Shown: piece after piece, positions 5,833 through 5,969 of the stretch
How the letters are laid out: every line of letters begins with the position of its first letter
Numbering within the stretch: the first letter of the stretch is position 1
Origin: Clostridiales bacterium UBA3680
GTDB lineage: Bacteria; Bacillota; Clostridia; Lachnospirales; CAG-274
DNA: 5,969 nucleotides
Reading direction: 5' to 3'
Assembly (NCBI GenBank): GCA_002372875.1
Contig: DFJD01000121.1
Span: forward strand, 1 to 5,969
Notes under the pieces: model-generated
Database searches by the model: none
Told to the model about the DNA's origin: nothing
Seen by the model: the letters and a program-made list of their open reading frames with translations, nothing else
Made by a program: the position numbers and the translations under genes

Positions 5833-5878
5833 AAGTAAGCGATAAATAATCCCTCGTATATCATTTCGACCACTTCTC

Positions 5879-5907
5879 CGGTACAATTATTAAAAATAAT
5901 TGTACCG
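5879..5907. repeat. Perfect 13-bp hairpin after the orphan gene
   Basis: CGGTACAATTATT (5879-5891) pairs with AATAATTGTACCG (5895-5907) around an AAA loop. It has no T-tract on either strand, so it is not a classical terminator, although it is the first stable structure after the preceding gene (stop 5832) and may protect or end its transcript. It is followed 21 bases later by a second perfect hairpin, which suggests an intergenic palindromic repeat. Confidence 0.7.
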
Positions 5908-5928
5908 CATACTGTGTAAAAGCCCATG

Positions 5929-5956
5929 TTTGTAACTTTGCTTACAAAGTTACAAA
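5929..5956. repeat. Perfect 12-bp hairpin near the window end
   Basis: TTTGTAACTTTG (5929-5940) pairs with CAAAGTTACAAA (5945-5956) around loop CTTA. TCCCGTAGGGACG follows to the window edge. That string contains CCC-GTA-GGG and could open a further GC-rich hairpin beyond the edge. No T-tract is present. With the hairpin at 5879-5907 it probably belongs to one repeat element. Confidence 0.65.
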
Positions 5957-5969
5957 TCCCGTAGGGACG

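Noticed and set aside
5796..5927. Minus-strand ORF of 43 codons (MGFYTVCG...) running through the 5879-5907 hairpin
   Set aside because: It has no ribosome binding site, overlaps the 3' end of the plus-strand gene and is largely made of the palindrome. It is more likely a by-product of the repeat.
1..5969. CRISPR array, toxin-antitoxin, restriction or phage-defence system
   Set aside because: No regularly spaced repeats and no matching gene pairs. The only unknown gene is a lone membrane-anchored protein without diagnostic motifs.

Overview
The window looks like chromosomal DNA from a low-GC anaerobic Firmicute of the class Clostridia, most plausibly a gut or rumen member of the Oscillospiraceae (Ruminococcus) or Lachnospiraceae. 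This inference rests on four things: strong Shine-Dalgarno sites and U-tailed terminators, a YhaM-type exoribonuclease, a DUF6465-like small protein, and a secreted protein combining Listeria-Bacteroides (InlB) type repeats with a C-terminal type I dockerin-like domain. The exact genus cannot be read from the sequence.

Layout. Positions 1-30 hold a GC-rich hairpin without a T-tract, resembling the right end of an IS200/IS605-type element. Positions 86-1846 encode a 586-residue secreted dockerin protein, closed by an intrinsic terminator (1854-1884). A near-consensus promoter (1978-2006) then drives tRNA-Trp(CCA) (2019-2089). No convincing terminator follows the tRNA, so transcription probably runs on into a 69-residue DUF6465-like gene (2146-2355), which ends at a very strong terminator (2377-2411). 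Only 25 bases later a two-gene RNA-metabolism operon starts: yhaM (3'-5' exoribonuclease, TTG start at 2437) and an RlmD/RlmCD-type 23S rRNA uracil-C5 methyltransferase (3380-4729), separated by one base.

The right third is accessory in character. Positions 4749-5105 are an internally deleted IS5-family element of 357 bp. It has related terminal inverted repeats, YTAR-type flanks (TTAA/TTAG), the first ~44 codons of the transposase behind a start codon that now reads ACG, and a short C-terminal transposase tail in another frame. Right behind it lies an AT-rich, unrecognised gene for a 232-residue membrane-anchored protein (5134-5832). The last ~137 bases carry two perfect hairpins (13 bp and 12 bp) that look like an intergenic palindromic repeat running off the window.

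How the genes relate. The central block (tRNA-Trp, DUF6465-like gene, yhaM, rlmD-like) is conserved-looking RNA and translation housekeeping. It is flanked by mobile-element scars and lineage-specific genes. I see no defence system, CRISPR array, biosynthetic cluster or phage module. The most unusual items are the MITE-like IS5 derivative placed directly upstream of the orphan membrane-protein gene, and the terminal paired hairpins.
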